DNA of 64,000 bases from Chrysomallon squamiferum (taxonomy: Eukaryota > Mollusca > Gastropoda > Neomphalida > Peltospiridae): the NCBI GenBank assembly GCA_012295275.1, contig CM022679.1, forward strand, positions 9,162,669 to 9,226,668, in the 5' to 3' direction. The notes beneath the pieces were generated by a model. That model was not told where the DNA came from. It saw only the letters and a program-made list of their open reading frames with translations, and searched no databases. The position numbers and the translations under genes are program-made. Shown piece after piece: positions 52,425 through 63,961 of the stretch; position 1 is the first letter of the stretch, and each line of letters opens with the position of its first letter.

Positions 52425-55400
52425 CTATGCATTGTGTTGTGCTGCTGGCAATGCAGACTTGTCCAGATCTGCGAAGTAGGGATGACGTAGTGCCGTTTTG
52501 CACGATATTCTTGCTGCAGGGTCGTATGTCAGAGTTTTCTGAAAAACCAAAATTTAAAAGATAAAAAAGAAAATAATTTAATAATAATAATAATAATAAT
52601 AATAGTAATTGAAAGAATCACAATAATGAACTGATAATACAAAAGGTTTTTCTTGGTGGATCAAAAATTCTGCTGCAAGTCAAGTCTAGACAAAAGCTGA
52701 ACTAGCACTGGAAAGGGTTGAAAGGACTCTTAAAATATTTTGGTCAAATTCTAGCAATATGTTTTTACAAAGTAACTTTAAGTTAATTATACAACAGAAA
52801 ATACAATTTTATTAGATTTGCAGAAAATGATGATGTTTTCAAAACCAACTTTGAGACAGATTTTTGTTTCTCTGTTTATTTGACATTCTGCATAACCAAA
52901 CAGTATACCCAACAAAAAAAAATTTCAGGGTTCATTTTTGCTGATAAAGAGTACAAGAAAACTACATAGGGCCTTTATAAATAACTCAGTAAGTTTAAGA
53001 TTGGGTATGAAGCAAAACAATTTTAAATCTTGGAACGGTAAATGACAAAAATAACACAGAAATTGAAATTTGTTCTTAAACGTGACCAACAGTATACCTG
53101 TAAAAGATCTAGTCCTACGTTGTCTAGCTGTTTGACGGCAGTGTGTAGCTGGTTTGTTTTCCAACAAGGGAAGGTTGGCTTGTAGTCAGGTAAGTTGCTA
53201 ACACCTGGCCAGGTCTCTTCTGTCGGAGTTGTCAATGTTCTGAAAGGTGTCACACAGAACATTAATATCACTTTCAGATCATTTATGTTGTAAGTCCAAG
53301 TTAAATACACATTAGAAACACCAAGTTTTAAAGTATGTGATGACTCGTGCAAATTTGTTTGTGCCTTTTTAAAAATAATCTCCTCTAAAGCTTGTTTAAT
53401 CCTCAAAATCTTTAACATTTACCAGTCATTTAGTAATTTATTCAGTGCTTCATACTGACTACAATATTTATGGAATTTTTTTTATATATATGCACACAAA
53501 AAATAATAATCGAGCTTTCACCTGAATATCCTAAAGAGCTGATCTATTTCGGAATCACCGTGGAAGAGTGGTCTTTTTGTAACCATCTCTGCAAAGATGC
53601 AGCCGATGCTCCACACGTCAACTGGAGTTGAGTAACGTGGTGAACCAAGCAGAATCTCGGGTGCTCTGTACCACAGTGTAACAACCTGCGACAGATGGGA
53701 AAAGTTAACACACTGCTTTTATAACTAATCAGAAACAGGCTGGTTGCAATAGAAAGGTAGACTGATACAACTAACTCTTGAAAATATAAAAAAACTAGTT
53801 AGATTTGACAGTGTGCTGACCAAAATGGCAGTGCAGGAAACCAGCACCTGCCAAAATATGACAACACGAATCAGAGAATTATTTTTTAAAAACTGTAATA
53901 TAAATCACATTGCAAGTTTCCTTCTTTGATTTTTATGTTGCTAGAACAATGTCCAGTACAATATGCTTCTTGTTACAGTTATTTAATAACATGATGAAAA
54001 ATGAACGAAGTAGTTTATTTATAATAAACAGAACAAACACATTTCATCACCATAATACTTCCAAAAGAATATCAGATTATCTCTCTTGTTAAAAAAAACC
54101 AAACAGTCTCTGCAGTCTTAATTCAGTCTGAACTGCTGCGCAAGATAAGTCAGTAACAAGAAAACAAACCTCATGAGTGTAAACTCGGACTGGAATACCA
54201 AACGCTCTGGCTAGACCGAAGTCTGCCAGTTTGATAACACCTTGATTGTCTATGAGTAGATTCTGTGGCTTGAGATCACGGTGCAGAACTCTTCGCTGGT
54301 GGCAGAAAAGAATGCCTTGCAAAATCTGGTACGTGTAACTTTTAACCAACATTTTGTCCATAAACTTCCCCGATGGGATGGTGTCCATATAGTGCTTTAG
54401 ATCCATCGAGAGAAATTCAAACACTAAATACAATTTGCTCTCTTGCATCAAGACGTCTTCCAGGCTGGTGTAAGTGAAATAATGTGAGTCATTAATACAC
54501 TTATTGTAATTATTAAAAACAAGATAATAGCTTGTACATTGTTTTATGTTACAGAATTTTGAAATGGATTATTTAACAAGGGTGACTGTACTATAGAACT
54601 AAAATACGTATGGGTTCCTTTACATTCAGTATATATATATATTTATTAAAAAAAAAAAAAAAAAAAAAAAAACCAAATGACATAAAATATACAAATTCTT
54701 TAACTTCACAAAGATACTTTACAAACTGAAATCTAAGAAATCTATTTACCATACAATATTAGGATGTTGGAATTTTTTCAAAACAGAAGTCACTAATTGC
54801 TCTTGAAGGGACATATCAGTTTAAAAAATAAACATACCACACAATGTTTGGGTGTTGGAGTTCTTTAAGAAGAGATATTTCACGGATTGCTGTCGAAGGT
54901 ACACCTTCCTCTTCACTTTCCAAACGAATCTTCTTCAAAGCCACCAGTCGATTAGTCTTCTTGTGTCTCCCCTTATAAACTACACCATAAGTACCTTAAC
55001 AATTCATGCAAAAAAATTCATTAAAATTAATAATCGTAAATGTCTGATTATAGTTTAAAGTGAAATAAGTGGAAAACCAATTACAGAAGTACATTATTAA
55101 AGCCTTTATTAAAACTTATCTCATTTTACCTCTTATAAGTACCACACCATAAGTATCAGTAATAATAAATACAAAAAGAAAGAAAGAAAGAAAGAAAGAA
55201 AGTGAAAATGTATTACAGGTGTCTAATTAAACACTGAAATGGTTTAAGACCAATTATTAACAGTACGAAAAGTGCCACTAAAATGAAACAAATGTCTTCA
55301 CAAGTGTATACTAAGCAAAAGTGAAGTTCTAGGAAAAATACTAAATGAGATAACAAGAGTTAAAGAGCAACATATTTTAATGATACTGAAATTATGTACA

Positions 55401-55531
55401 TACATATATATATATATATATAATTGTTGTAAAATGTTTTAAAAAATTAAGTTTCAGTTATGTCTGAATGAAAGTTTTAAAATAAAATCATTACCTTCAC
55501 CAATTTTCTCAATCTTTGTATAGTCCTCCAT
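52425..55531 (-). CDS. CDK1: Cyclin-dependent kinase 1 (cdc2)
   Basis: Six minus-strand coding exons, 55495-55531, 54838-54994, 54170-54464, 53522-53685, 53098-53239 and 52425-52538, have consistent phases and give 302 intact residues. It is the M-phase Ser/Thr kinase, active with cyclin B/A. Motifs: [14 protein letters not shown]-loop with inhibitory Thr/Tyr ([10 protein letters not shown]); catalytic Lys in [21 protein letters not shown] helix [13 protein letters not shown]; hinge [37 protein letters not shown]-loop [51 protein letters not shown], the ESEEEG stretch and FLSMDLK favour CDK1 over CDK2. Oddities: LTTP where the family normally has LGTP, and QKTLTYDP where QKMLTYDP is usual. 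A decayed copy of the PSTAIRE exon lies in the second intron. Confidence 0.95.
54751..54815 (-). pseudogene. Relic duplicate of the CDK1 PSTAIRE-exon 3' end
   Basis: This intronic stretch aligns to the last 65 or so bases of the 54838-54994 exon and keeps its donor position (TATG|GTAAAT beside TGTG|GTATGT). On the minus strand it reads [16 protein letters not shown] and a stop in the ancestral frame. The homology to [10 protein letters not shown] continues in another frame as [11 protein letters not shown]. The net indel and the stop make it non-functional as a substitute exon. Confidence 0.7.
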
Positions 55532-55554
55532 GATTCTGTTTATATTTTATTAAA
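55532..55554 (-). other. CDK1: CDK1 5' UTR segment on the first coding exon
   Basis: On the minus strand TTTACTATTCCAG precedes this short segment and the ATG, a good acceptor. This suggests a 5' UTR intron upstream. Candidate donors are AAAG|GTAAGT (exon end 56177) and ATAG|GTAAGT (exon end 57132). Confidence 0.4.
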
Positions 55555-56634
55555 CTGGAATAGTAAAAAAATTAGAATCATTTTTTGTTTTATATAATAA
55601 TAACTCAATTTTTCAAAACAACACTATACACGTATGCTATAGGATTTGTAAAAGTTTAAACTTTTGTATAAGAAATTCCATATGCTTGAAAAATAATAAG
55701 ACATTATGTGTATTTTTTGTTTTATAAAAATTAAATCAAAAATTCATACAAATAAAGTCAAATGTAATGTGAAAATTGTATTGCTTGGACAGAATGCTGA
55801 ACAATGCACTGTTGGAGATAGGCCTTACAATAATAACATTTGTTATCCTGACAACAGTGACAAAACTGACATGAAGGGCAGGAAATATCTGTTAAACTTT
55901 TGTTTTTAAATTTCCTAATCATCTATTTTGTTTCTCAGTTTCAAGGTGCATTGTTTTCTGAGTATTATTTTCTCTGGTGGAAATCTTTTAATTAAAATTA
56001 TACTATATTTTTATCCACATCCAAAACATGCCATCATTATGCAATCTAAATGAAAATATACAAATAATTTATTATAAAAATATTTTTAAATTTCTAAAAT
56101 GTTATCTATTACTCAGTACAAAAAAAAAAATAGCTGTTCCTTTTCGTATGATTCTGCTTCTTCTTTGTAAACTTACCTTTATGATATCAAAAGGAAATGG
56201 GGTCTCGGTTTTTTTCCCCCAATTTAATTTATCTGATTTACTGATTATTCAATGTATTGTCATTCCACAAAAGAAATTTGAAGCTGACAAACGAAATAAA
56301 TTATTTTGAAATAAAAACTGAAACTATTTATTGTACTACTTCGTTTATTCTAAATCAGTTCTGATATTATCAACTTTATAACAACAACAACAAAAAACGA
56401 TTTCGGATGCTGACAGTGAGACGCATACTGCTGGTACAGTAAGCGCAATGAACAATTTCAGACTCGTTCCACCTCGCTGAAACTTGACTAACTATTCGTT
56501 AATGAAAAATTATTTACTGCCTGTATTATACCAGAGTCATATAGAAAAACATAATTATTAATAAAAATGGATTATAGTTGTTCTTTTTTTCCCCTAAACT
56601 ATATGTACGACAAACCTATAATCTAAAGAACGTC

Positions 56635-56692
56635 TTCAAAGTATCTTGTTCGAAATAACCAATGTATTCCCTGTACATTCGAACCAACCAAT
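56635..56692 (-). promoter_or_regulatory. CDK1 promoter: two CCAAT boxes and a CHR-like element
   Basis: Reading the minus strand towards the gene: ATTGG at 56692-56688, ATTGG at 56663-56659 (29 bp apart), then TTTGAA at 56640-56635. Paired NF-Y boxes followed by a CHR (TTTGAA) is the usual layout of animal G2/M promoters, CDK1 included. It sits about 1.1 kb before the ATG, so it needs the 5' UTR intron noted above. Confidence 0.4.
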
Positions 56693-58888
56693 TAGAATCG
56701 CTCTTTCAAAAAGAGTCCTTGTCAACAGATCACATTCGGTAGAGGACGCCACGATCCTCATCTCGAAGTTGACGAGAAATCTCGAGATTTATAAGAAACT
56801 AATTTATTATAAATCAGTCAAGAGTTGCTTCAGATGAGATACTTGTATCGAATGCAGTCGTTCGTTCGTTCATTTATTTATTTATTTACTTATTAATTTA
56901 TGAATAATATAAATGGAAAAGGAATTTTTAGACTGTAAGAAATAGTGTATCGTATAATACATTTTTTTCTCCATTTTTCTCATAATTTAATGTTTTTAAT
57001 AATAATTACTGAATATGTTTAATTCTACGCTCCCACTTCTAATTAAGAATTTGTAGCTTCATTTATGTGAGGCTCCCAGTAATATTTTCAAAAGTAAAAA
57101 TTAAGAGAAAATTAAATAACATTTTACTTACCTATGAAGGGCTCTGAATTACTTCATCTTATCAAAAGACCGCAACCGGTGGTGCTGCGCAAGAGGGGGA
57201 GGGGAAAAAGAAGAAGAAAAGAAAAATATTAATAAAGCTGCTCGATTTACTGATCCTAGGCTTGGGATTCAAACTTCAGAAAATATATTTCTAAATAAGA
57301 GAACAGTTAGCAGGCCTATTCAGCAAGATCTTTTGTGGTAGGTTCCTGCTATTTTGATAGGAAGGAAGGAAAACGTTGGGGGTGAAACTGGGATGTGCTT
57401 TTTGGCTTATTTCATACTGACATTTTGTACCACATTACCCGAAATTCTATTTGGTACCCCATGCACAATATTAAATTAAAGGTCTTTCTTAAACATTGAA
57501 AATTTGCTTGATACTTTCACTTGTATAATTACACGTGAATCAGTGCTGCGTTTTCTACGGCTGTTACTAGGTATTTCAAACCGCCTGTATTAATTTCGTG
57601 GTCCGCCATGCTGCTTTGATCTAATTTTATTGACTTTTGAACGCTTGATTTATTCTTGAATAAAAACAAAAAATGCATGAATGGAGTATTTCAAATGTTG
57701 CCTATGTGTTTATTAAACGAATGTAACGTCGTATTATGAAACAAGAAAAGAGAATAAAATAACCATTTAATTTTAATTGTCATTCATTCACTACTTTTTA
57801 CGTTCAGCAGGTTAACTCAACGATCTCCTTGCTTCATTTATGTATCCAGTATAAAACTTTTAGCGACAAGAAAGCGATAGAAAACCATGATGTAAATCTT
57901 ATTTAAAGTGTCTTGACTAATTTCTGAGCAACATCCCCTTTTCAAAAAGATATCATCGGAAAGAGAAATATTTCATCGTTTAAAGAACAACAGTACTGAA
58001 TCTTAAAGCAACTGCACGACCACCCTCCCGATCCGAGCAGACGTCGTCACCAGAGCATGTTTCCTATCGAACCACGTGTTAAGTCGTTGATGAATTCAGT
58101 ACGAAGGTTTTTGTTTGTGAGCAAAATGATAATTCTTTTCACAAGTTGTCGATTTATATCGCTGGTTCTTCGCCAACCGAAATATTGCAATGAATTAGGC
58201 TAGTTTACTCATCTGACAGTAGACTTTAACTTTACATTCCATTAGATCGGTCATTTTGGAGTTCGCTACTATCACAAATGAAACTCACACTACAAAAACA
58301 AACCTGGTGTATCTCGATGCTGAAGAAAACTGCAATTTATTTAAAAAAAAAATAATAATAACACCCTAAATTTTAACATTTCAGGTTTTCTAATTTATCC
58401 CTTTTAATTCTATTTCATCATTCAGATCTTTTTACTCAAATTAGTTTGATCTAAAAATTATGTAGTGTAAGTAGAAGTGGAGTGATGAATTGTAACAGCT
58501 TTCTTTTTTATTTTATTAATTTTTTTTTTTTTTTTTTTTTTATAATGTAAATGGTCTAGAGCAAATTAATGATTTTACTAACTTTGGCTTTACATAACAA
58601 GAAGTATACTTTTTATATATATATATTATGAAATACGTTTTGTCAGAGACAGTCTCTCATCAGAACGGGCCCTTAAACGTCGAGATTTGTTTCAAAATGG
58701 CAACTGTTTAAATTATATATTTTTTATAATCCATAACTTTGGAACTATCTGATTTTTTTATCACTGAAATCCGAATAAAAAGATCTACTGTTATAGCTTG
58801 GAGTCAACCTGGTATTCCTCAAATAGAAAATAACTTTTTACCATCCAAAAGTGGGTTATGGGGTGTTTGCCAGTATAGGGCTTGCCTA

Positions 58889-58892
<4 letters not shown>

Positions 58893-58954
<62 letters not shown>

Positions 58955-59025
58955 AAGAAGAAGAAGAAGAAGAAGAAGAAGAAGACAACAACAACAACAA
59001 CAACAACAACAAAAAACAAATAAAA
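58893..59025. repeat. (TAA)n-(GAA)n-(CAA)n compound microsatellite
   Basis: Three trinucleotide arrays differing by one base follow one another. The open frames across it (poly-N/K/T or poly-S/Y/F) are artefacts. Confidence 0.95.
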
Positions 59026-59716
59026 AATAAATTTGATGTCCACATCTGTACATACTCATCTACTGCTATCTAGTTGACATCTAGAACGGCAGCAAGTGGG
59101 ACGGTTATAATACCCTAACAAAATACCTGGAATACAAAACAGCAGGCACAAGTGCCGACTGCCTCGTGTCATTTGTACACCTCTAGGAACCGCTGGAGGT
59201 ACACGAAAACACTTTCTTGAGAGCCTCCAGAACAAAGCAACATTACATTGTCGCTGATTACGATCAGCCAGAAGGAGCAGCCAGTGCTCTGAAACTAGAT
59301 GCCAGCTTCCCATCTTGGCTGGATGACACAGTAAATATAGCATAAGCATCAGCGAAAAGACCCCAGCAATGCAAGGAACTGCAAACACTTAACCAGAACT
59401 AGCTGGCAAAAAAAAGACTTCTGAAGAGGACGACAGAGCATCCAATCTACCTGAGCTGAATGAACTTCAAGCAGAATTTCACCGTAGATCAGAAAAGACA
59501 AAGCAAATAGTCAGCTCATGCAACAATTGCTGCCGTCCAAATATCCACATTTTGCTGCGATTGCTGGCCAAATTTCTAGTAACCACAGTTTGAATGGGAA
59601 GGAAGCATCAGTGGACTTTGATATCTGAAAAGCTGTCTTAGATCAATAATTGAAAAAATATATAAATTAATAAAATAATAAAATTAAATTAAATTAAATT
59701 AAATGAATAAACCACT

Positions 59717-59783
59717 CCTTTCTGATTGTATTGCGTCAGACGTTATTTTTATATGGGTTTTTCCATAAAATCTATTTTTATCT
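59717..59783 (+). repeat. Left arm of a 67-bp inverted repeat pair
   Basis: This segment matches the reverse complement of 62774-62840 at 65 of 67 positions. Both arms run into (ATTT)n/(ATT)n microsatellites on their inner side. Confidence 0.9.
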
Positions 59784-59995
59784 TCAAACGTTGATTTATT
59801 TTTATCTGTTATTATTATTATTGATTTGATTTGATTGATTGATTGATTGATTTATTTATTTATTTATTTATTATTATTATTATTATTTTATTTATTTTAT
59901 TATTATTTTTTTATTTCCGTACTTCCACGATTACTTGTATTAACAGTATAAATTAATGAATATTTTGTATGTGATGACAAATAAATAATTCAAAC

Positions 59996-60495
59996 CAGGG
60001 CCGGTGCCAGACTATCTGGTGCCCTTGGCAAGGTCAGATTCTGGCACCCCCAGGAAAATATCACTTTCAAAATTTATAAACAATATTTTTACAACATTTA
60101 TTTTCAACATCCTAAGCGATCTCTAGAGGCAAGTTTTTTTTTCTGTGACGGACATTTAAATACACAACACAGGCCATTTCTTTCCTAGTTTATACCATTA
60201 AAAACAAGGAGTTACCGCCCTTAGTTTGGTTTCCATGGCAAAACTGAAGGCTGGCCTATAAAAACACGAGAACGTAATTCCCATATCGATTTTCACTCAG
60301 TCATTTTGCTTGATCCGATTATTTTTCCCTGTTTGAATTAAACCAGGATAAAAAAAAAAAAAAAAAACAATGACCCTCAATAAAATTGAATTTGTTTATT
60401 TTTTTTATTTTTTTTTTTAAATGGTTGTTGATTTGGAGAAATTCGCCCCCTGAAATTAGCTCCCAAGTTTCCCTAATATGCTAGTGCCGGCACTG
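59996..60495. mobile_element. Non-autonomous hAT-type element (MITE), 500 bp
   Basis: The ends are CAGGGCCGGTGCCAG on the left and, reverse-complemented, CAGTGCCGGCACTAG on the right (11 of 15 positions match). It is flanked by 8-bp direct repeats ATTCAAAC (59988-59995) and GTTCAAAC (60496-60503), differing at one base. A CAG-start terminal repeat with 8-bp target duplication is the hAT hallmark. No transposase frame lies inside. Confidence 0.8.
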
Positions 60496-60575
60496 GTTCA
60501 AACAATTCATGTTTCCACAATTACTCCGTAAGCCATGCATGCCCCTTAGTTACGTCCCAGAAGCTGACATCCAAA

Positions 60576-61482
60576 ATGACGGAATCGGCAGCAGACAACG
60601 TGAGTGATCTAAAAAATATTCCAAATGGTTTAAATTATTTTACGCAAAACTTCATCCACGATATAAAAATATCCGACGAAAATCAAACGAAAGTGAACGC
60701 CATATTCTGGAGTTCTGTGAGGAAAAACGACTCGGCACACACTCTGCATATTCAAGTTTGCTTGGAGACAAAACATCAGCCAGAAGCTGACTGCTCCTGT
60801 TAAGCTGGGTTAGTATATTTTGGATTTGGTACTGCAGACCTTTATTTTGCAAAAGAAAAAGATATGACGTGTCTTAAAGCTGCATTGTCAAGACTATTTG
60901 TAATAGCAGAACATTTAAACTGTTTAAAATTCACCTTTGGTCATATGCATCAAACATTTGTTTTGTTTTTCTTCTGTTTTTTCTGTTTTTTTACTGTGTG
61001 TTGGCATTGGGCCATTTCTTGTTCCAAACAGTGCACCATGACTGATATATACTACACTGTCGGTGAGATGGTACTGCTAATCAAAAATAGTAGCCCAAGA
61101 AGTGGCAACAGCGGGTTTCCTTTCTCAGTATAGTGTGGTCCTTAACCATATAACCCGGTAATCATGAAATAAAAATTTTTTCTTTTTTTTTTTCCCCAGT
61201 TTGACTCATATTTAGCTTTTCGTTTTAGTTAAAATCAACTGTGTGTATTATTAATTATTTGAAAACAACAGGTGTTCATGTTCATAAATGACTTTCTTTT
61301 TCAACTTCCAGGCTGAGTGGTCACTGCTCACACATTATTGGGATCTTAAAAATCTTACAAGGATTCAAGCTGCACAGTTTAACATCAGTCTCAGAACAGC
61401 AGAGTGGTACGAGCATTCCAAAACAGTGGGGCTATCCAAGAGGGGTGAATGTAAATCCAATACCAAAGCCATGTTGTGGTAG
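60576..61482 (+). pseudogene. SWIM/YqaJ-like transposon-derived reading frame, probably broken
   Basis: ATG 60576 opens 75 codons (MTESAADNVSDLKNIPNG...), passing VNAIFWSSVRKNDSAHTLHI and ending in ADCSC then TAA, AGL. In SWIM zinc-finger proteins of the kind common in mollusc genomes the order is C-x-C-K-A-G-x-G, so TAA stands where a Lys codon would be expected. Alternatively TCCT|GTTAAG is a donor and the coding part simply ends there. A second block, 61312-61482 after a TTCCAG acceptor, reads RIQAAQFNISLRTAEWYEHS and is compatible with a YqaJ-nuclease-like region. It also stops early. The family call rests on weak motif memory. Confidence 0.35.
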
Positions 61483-62668
61483 AGACCCACAGAAGTCATA
61501 AAATGTTTGCCTATATTGTGTCCGTTGAACACAAAGAAAACTTATATAGTGTTGATTTGTTCTTTAATACTATAGGCAGTATACCATGTATTCATTTTGA
61601 AATTTGAATACAGGAATAAGTATGTTGCAAATTCTTTGCGTATTGTAAAGTTGCATTTTTCCGTAATAATACTCTGAAAATGTAGAGAAATAAATAATAA
61701 ACAAAAACTGAATATTCATGTATATTTTAATCAGTATAATAAAACACATTAAAACTGATTATATTTTGAAGTTATAAATTAATATTTAATATTTAACTGG
61801 AAAGATTGTTGTGTTTTCGACTGCGGAAACGGTATTTGCTGGGCTCATCCAATTTGCATGTCCTCCAAGCACATGCTTCACCACTGAGCCTCTGAAAAGT
61901 TCCTTCTAATGACGTAAGTATTAACGCATGCTGAACTGCTGAACTAAACAATGATCAGTATAACGCCGCCGGCCGAAAACAAAGCAGTTTGCGTGGGTGT
62001 GGTAAATAGCGCGATGATTGGTTGAGTTCGTGACCAGTTAACCTATTTTTAGATATGAAATGTGCGTAAATAAAATCGGGAAAAATCATTTGAAAAGTAC
62101 CTGTCGTAGACGTGCTTCACAACATTTCGGTAATTAAATTTTTTTGTAACGTTTTACAAATCGCCAGAAGTGTTTAATAATGATGAAAAGAATGGATCCC
62201 AAATGATGATTAACACTAACGTGTTCGGTGATGATAGTGTTCAATGATCGACAAAAATAAATGAAGAAGAAAATTTGTGGGCCCATGGAATGCAGTGGTC
62301 AAAACAATTTTGCCAAGTTCAATTTAAAATTAAAATGTATTTTTAATTTTAAATACTAATTGATTTTGACTATGATATATATTTAAATTTATTTTGTATT
62401 TTTAAAATTAAAATGCTTTTATTTTAAATACTATTGTTTTTTTAGATTTTAATTTTACGTTTTACGTTTTCAACGTAAATGGCATATATTTTTATATATA
62501 TATATATATAAATATACATATATATATATATATTAAATGAATTCAATTTATTGTTAAATTTCTCCATAAAAACTAATTATTTTCTAATATATTAAAACAT
62601 ATATACATTACCCACAGACATAATTTAACCTTTCTGTTTTACATTTTTACGGAAATATAAAAATAAAA

Positions 62669-62703
<35 letters not shown>

Positions 62704-62707
62704 AATA

Positions 62708-62740
<33 letters not shown>

Positions 62741-62773
62741 AATAAATAAATAAATAAAATTAATCAACGATGT

Positions 62774-62840
62774 AGATAAAAATAGATTTTATGGAAAAAC
62801 CCATATAAAAATAACGTCTCACGCCATACAATCAGAAAGG
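62774..62840 (-). repeat. Right arm of the 67-bp inverted repeat pair
   Basis: This is the reverse complement of 59717-59783 with two mismatches. The arms enclose about 3.0 kb that includes the hAT MITE and the SWIM-like frame. Confidence 0.9.
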
Positions 62841-63059
62841 TTTTTATATTTATTAAATTGCTCTGCTTTCATAATTATTATATTATCTCTTTTCTAAAAT
62901 AATAATGGAGAAGAAGAAAAAAAAGATTTAAAAAAAAAAAAAAATCAAATCAAATCAAATCATACAATTAAAATTAACCAAAGCGTACTATGCACTTCAT
63001 CAAGTCCTATTACGTATTAGCCTAGCAATCTATTTTCAGACATGACATCCTCCCATTTA

Positions 63060-63104
63060 AAAACTTTTCAAATTATTTTAATTATAAATAATTTGAAAAG
63101 TTTT
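63060..63104. repeat. Perfect 19-bp inverted repeat, 7-nt loop
   Basis: The arms are 63060-63078 and 63086-63104 (AAAACTTTTCAAATTATTT and its exact complement). The loop is 63079-63085. No T-run or gene context suggests a terminator. It is probably part of a transposon end or MITE. Confidence 0.9.
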
Positions 63105-63821
63105 GCCCACGGTCATAATTTATTTCTGTTTTGCATTTACAAATATATTAATTTTATTAATCAAAGAAGTCTATTCTTTTACGGTTCGTAAGGCAAAAAA
63201 AAATGTTTTGTTATTTTTAGCATTTTAGATGGGTTTTTCCACAAACTTAATTTTACCAACAAACATCATTCACTTGAATTCTTTTCATTTTTATTATTTA
63301 TTTACTTCTTTTTTTTTTTTTCACATTTATTATATTAAGATATAAAATACTCTTTTGTAAAATAATAGTAATAATAAATAATTTAAACAATTAACATATA
63401 TATTGTATATCAATGCATATTATTACCAAGGCTATTTTTAAAATCGGGAAAATGTATAAAGTTTAACACACACACGAACGTAAATGTAATTCTTTGTAAG
63501 GAGTAAGTGAATAATTACAACAATAATAATAATAAATGATGATGATGATGATAAATAATAAATAGATAAAATTAAATTAAAAACTATTTTTATCATTAAC
63601 AAATCTTAGTTATATATATATTTTTAATATTTGCATGACAGCCAAACATTATTATTTTTATTTTTTTTTTTCCATTTTTAATCTGAGATATGTAGGCTTG
63701 CTAAACCCACTTTGTGAATATCATTCTTTTTGTTAATTTATTTTAATTAATTAATTTGTTTGTTTGTTTGTTTGTTTGTTTGTTTGTTTGTTTATTTATT
63801 TATTTATTTATTTATTTACAG

Positions 63822-63961
63822 ATGAACAAGATGTAACAAGTTCCACAATGACGCCACCCACGACCCCACCCATGACCCTGTATGAAGGATATAAACGTAT
63901 GTTTCTCAATAAACTTCATAGACAAGATTTCCATCACTATTCACCTTTAAAAACTTCTTAA
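63822..63961 (+). CDS. Possible exon of an unidentified gene at the right edge
   Basis: After a TTTATTTACAG acceptor a non-repetitive frame reads DEQDVTSSTMTPPTTPPMTL and continues YEGYKRMFLNKLHRQDF to a stop at 63961. It could be a last exon, or end at the donor-like AAAC|GTATGT near 63895 and continue to the right. I do not recognise the protein. The frame upstream of the acceptor is (GTTT)n/(ATTT)n microsatellite and not coding. Confidence 0.3.

Larger units (their letters stand above)
55555..59715. other. CDK1 upstream region and repeat-rich flank
   Basis: Apart from the promoter candidate I see no gene. At 58893-59025, (TAA)n, (GAA)n and (CAA)n tracts lie end to end. At about 59030-59640 is a less AT-rich block whose plus-strand frames contain fragments such as ADYDQPEGAASALKLDAS and GTRKHFLESLQNKATLHCR, broken by stops. 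This looks like a decayed transposon or retrocopy, which I cannot name. Confidence 0.5.
61483..63820. other. Repeat-rich flank; no gene seen
   Basis: The region contains the right inverted-repeat arm, (AATA)n/(TAA)n at 62660-62757, a (AT)n tract near 62490-62535, and a perfect 19-bp hairpin near 63060. I see no supported exon. Segments near 62600 and 63105 resemble each other (CATAATTTA...TTCTGTTTT), suggesting diverged copies of one repeat. Confidence 0.5.

Noticed and set aside
53023-53418. 131-codon minus-strand frame taken as one gene
   Set aside because: Only 53098-53239 is CDK1 exon 5; the rest is intron read-through.
58739-59045. Poly-N/K/T and poly-S/Y frames
   Set aside because: Trinucleotide microsatellites, no flanking gene structure.
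59056-59388. 110-codon minus-strand frame (MFAVPCIAGVFSL...)
   Set aside because: Not recognised; the plus strand shows broken transposon-like fragments, so this is probably antisense of a decayed element.
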